A DNA stretch of 19,588 nt from 40CM-2-70-7 sp035631315 (GTDB lineage Bacteria; Gemmatimonadota; Gemmatimonadetes; Gemmatimonadales; GWC2-71-9): positions 1 to 19,588 of the forward strand of contig DASQIZ010000026.1 of the NCBI GenBank assembly GCA_035631315.1, given 5' to 3'. Numbering within the stretch: the stretch's first letter is position 1; each line of letters starts with the position of its first letter. This document shows positions 18,389-19,588 of the stretch, piece by piece. The translations under genes and the position numbers were made by a program. A model generated the notes under the pieces. That model had not been told where the DNA came from, did not search any database, and worked only from the letters and a program-made list of their open reading frames with translations.

Positions 18389-19588
18389 TTACTTCTTGAT
18401 CTTGGTGACGACGCCCGCGCCGACCGTCCGGCCACCTTCCCGGATCGCGAACCGCAGGCCCTCTTCCATCGCGATCGGCGTGATCAGCTCGATCGCCATC
18501 TTCGTGTTGTCCCCCGGCATCACCATCTCGACCCCCGCCGGCAGCTCCACCGTCCCCGTCACGTCCGTCGTCCGGAAGTAGAACTGGGGCCGGTAGCCCT
18601 TGAAGAACGGCGTGTGGCGGCCGCCCTCGTCCTTCGTCAGGACGTAGACTTCGGCGTCAAACTCCGTGTGCGGCTTGATCGAGCCGGGCTTCGCCAGGAC
18701 CATGCCGCGCTCGATGTCCGTCTTCTCGATGCCGCGGAGCAGGAGGCCGGCGTTATCCCCCGCCTGACCCTCGTCCAGCAGCTTCCGGAACATCTCGACC
18801 CCGGTCACGACCGTCTTCTTGTCGGTCCCGAAGCCCACCATCTCGATTTCGTCCCCGACCTTGATCTTGCCGCGATCGATCCGGCCCGTGGCGACGGTGC
18901 CGCGGCCCGTGATCGAGAACACGTCTTCCACCGGCATCAGGAACGGCTTGTCGATCTCGCGCACCGGGATCGGGATGTTCTTGTCGAGGGCCTTGAGGAG
19001 CTCCCAGACCTTCTCGACGCCGTCCTTGTCGCCTTCGATGGCCTTCAGGGCCGAGCCGCGGATCACGGGGATCTCGTCGCCCGGGAACTCGTACTTGCTC
19101 AGGAGCTCGCGCACCTCGAGCTCGACCAGGTCGAGGAGCTCGGGGTCGTCGATCAGGTCGCACTTATTCAGGAAGACGACGATCGCCGGCACGTTCACCT
19201 GGCGGGCGAGCAGGATGTGCTCGCGCGTCTGGGGCATCGGGCCGTCGACGGCCGAGACGACCAGAATCGCGCCATCCATCTGCGCGGCGCCCGTGATCAT
19301 GTTCTTCACATAGTCGGCGTGGCCCGGGCAGTCGACGTGCGCGTAGTGGCGCTCGTCCGTCGAGTACTCGACGTGGGACGTCGCAATCGTCAGAATCTTG
19401 GTCGCGTCGCGACGCCCTTGCGACTCGGACGCCTTCGCCACGGTGTCATAGGGCACGTAGGTGGCGAGGCCCTTGTCGGAGGACACCTTGGTCAGCGCCG
19501 CCGTCAGCGTGGTCTTGCCATGATCCACGTGCCCGATCGTCCCGACGTTCACGTGCGGCTTATTCCGCTCGAATTTCGCCTTCGCCAT
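18389..19588 (-). CDS. tuf: Elongation factor Tu
   Basis: This complete 399-residue GTPase, ending at the window edge, delivers aminoacyl-tRNA to the ribosomal A site. The P-loop GHVDHGKT is at 19-26, DCPGH at 86-90 with the catalytic H90, and NKCD at 141-144. Domains 2 and 3 are conventional (GRGTVATGRIDRG, KPHTEFDAEVYVLTKDEGGRHTPFF, RTVGAGVV near the end). Switch I is odd: the nearly universal RGITI is replaced by KILTI (64-68), with the Mg-binding Thr67 kept, and the region is five residues longer than in E. coli. tuf lies just upstream of rpsJ, as when the str and S10 operons are joined. Confidence 0.97.
   Translation of the reverse strand: MAKAKFERNKPHVNVGTIGHVDHGKTTLTAALTKVSSDKGLATYVPYDTVAKASESQGRRDATKILTIATSHVEYSTDERHYAHVDCPGHADYVKNMITGAAQMDGAILVVSAVDGPMPQTREHILLARQVNVPAIVVFLNKCDLIDDPELLDLVELEVRELLSKYEFPGDEIPVIRGSALKAIEGDKDGVEKVWELLKALDKNIPIPVREIDKPFLMPVEDVFSITGRGTVATGRIDRGKIKVGDEIEMVGFGTDKKTVVTGVEMFRKLLDEGQAGDNAGLLLRGIEKTDIERGMVLAKPGSIKPHTEFDAEVYVLTKDEGGRHTPFFKGYRPQFYFRTTDVTGTVELPAGVEMVMPGDNTKMAIELITPIAMEEGLRFAIREGGRTVGAGVVTKIKK

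Overview
All genes in this window lie on the minus strand, so transcription runs from right to left. The DNA is GC-rich. The suggested host is a high-GC bacterium, probably Gemmatimonadota or a near relative. That assignment is an inference, resting on an EF-Tu with an unusual switch I region (19588-18389), a C+ zinc-type uS14, alanine-, lysine- and glycine-rich extensions on several ribosomal proteins, and a chromosomal integron. No rRNA, tRNA or CRISPR array is visible.

Right part (19588 to 6129): a long, almost gapless ribosomal-protein and translocation cluster in the classical order tuf, rpsJ, rplC, rplD, rplW, rplB, rpsS, rplV, rpsC, rplP, rpmC, rpsQ, rplN, rplX, rplE, rpsN, rpsH, rplF, rplR, rpsE, rpmD, rplO, secY, adk, map. 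Many neighbours overlap by 1, 4 or 8 nt, which fits translational coupling. The one conspicuous interruption is a palindromic element built from a heptameric tandem motif (15614-15690), wedged between the rplB stop codon and the rpsS ribosome binding site. The usual continuation after map (infA, rpmJ, rpsM, rpsK, rpsD, rpoA, rplQ) is absent. A strong GC hairpin (6065-6084) follows instead.

Middle part (5964 to 3309): seven small, mostly uncharacterised genes, nearly all overlapping or within 10 nt, apparently one operon. They encode two secreted or lipid-interface proteins, a two-helix membrane protein, a Cys4 zinc-ribbon-like protein, a four-helix membrane protein, a secreted protein with a TonB-C-like domain and a small Cys-rich protein. 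A weak terminator-like hairpin ends the operon.

Left part (3251 to 1): an integron. An intact IntI-type tyrosine recombinase (2265-3251) is followed on its 3' side by an attI-like junction and an array of at least five cassettes separated by four well-conserved attC sites (113-203, 484-575, 1130-1222, 1649-1738). Cassette genes read in the same direction as intI, the reverse of the textbook layout in which intI points away from its array. The cassettes carry two unknown soluble proteins, a DUF433/DUF5615 toxin-antitoxin pair, a three-helix membrane protein, and the start of a probable antitoxin gene running off the left edge. The two cassettes with antitoxin-like genes share a promoter-like -10 hexamer at exactly the same distance from the cassette boundary.

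The most notable points are the reverse-oriented integron about 3 kb from the ribosomal cluster, the RGG-rich N-terminal tail on uS5, the changed switch I of EF-Tu, the palindromic repeat inside the S10 operon, and the unknown seven-gene envelope operon.
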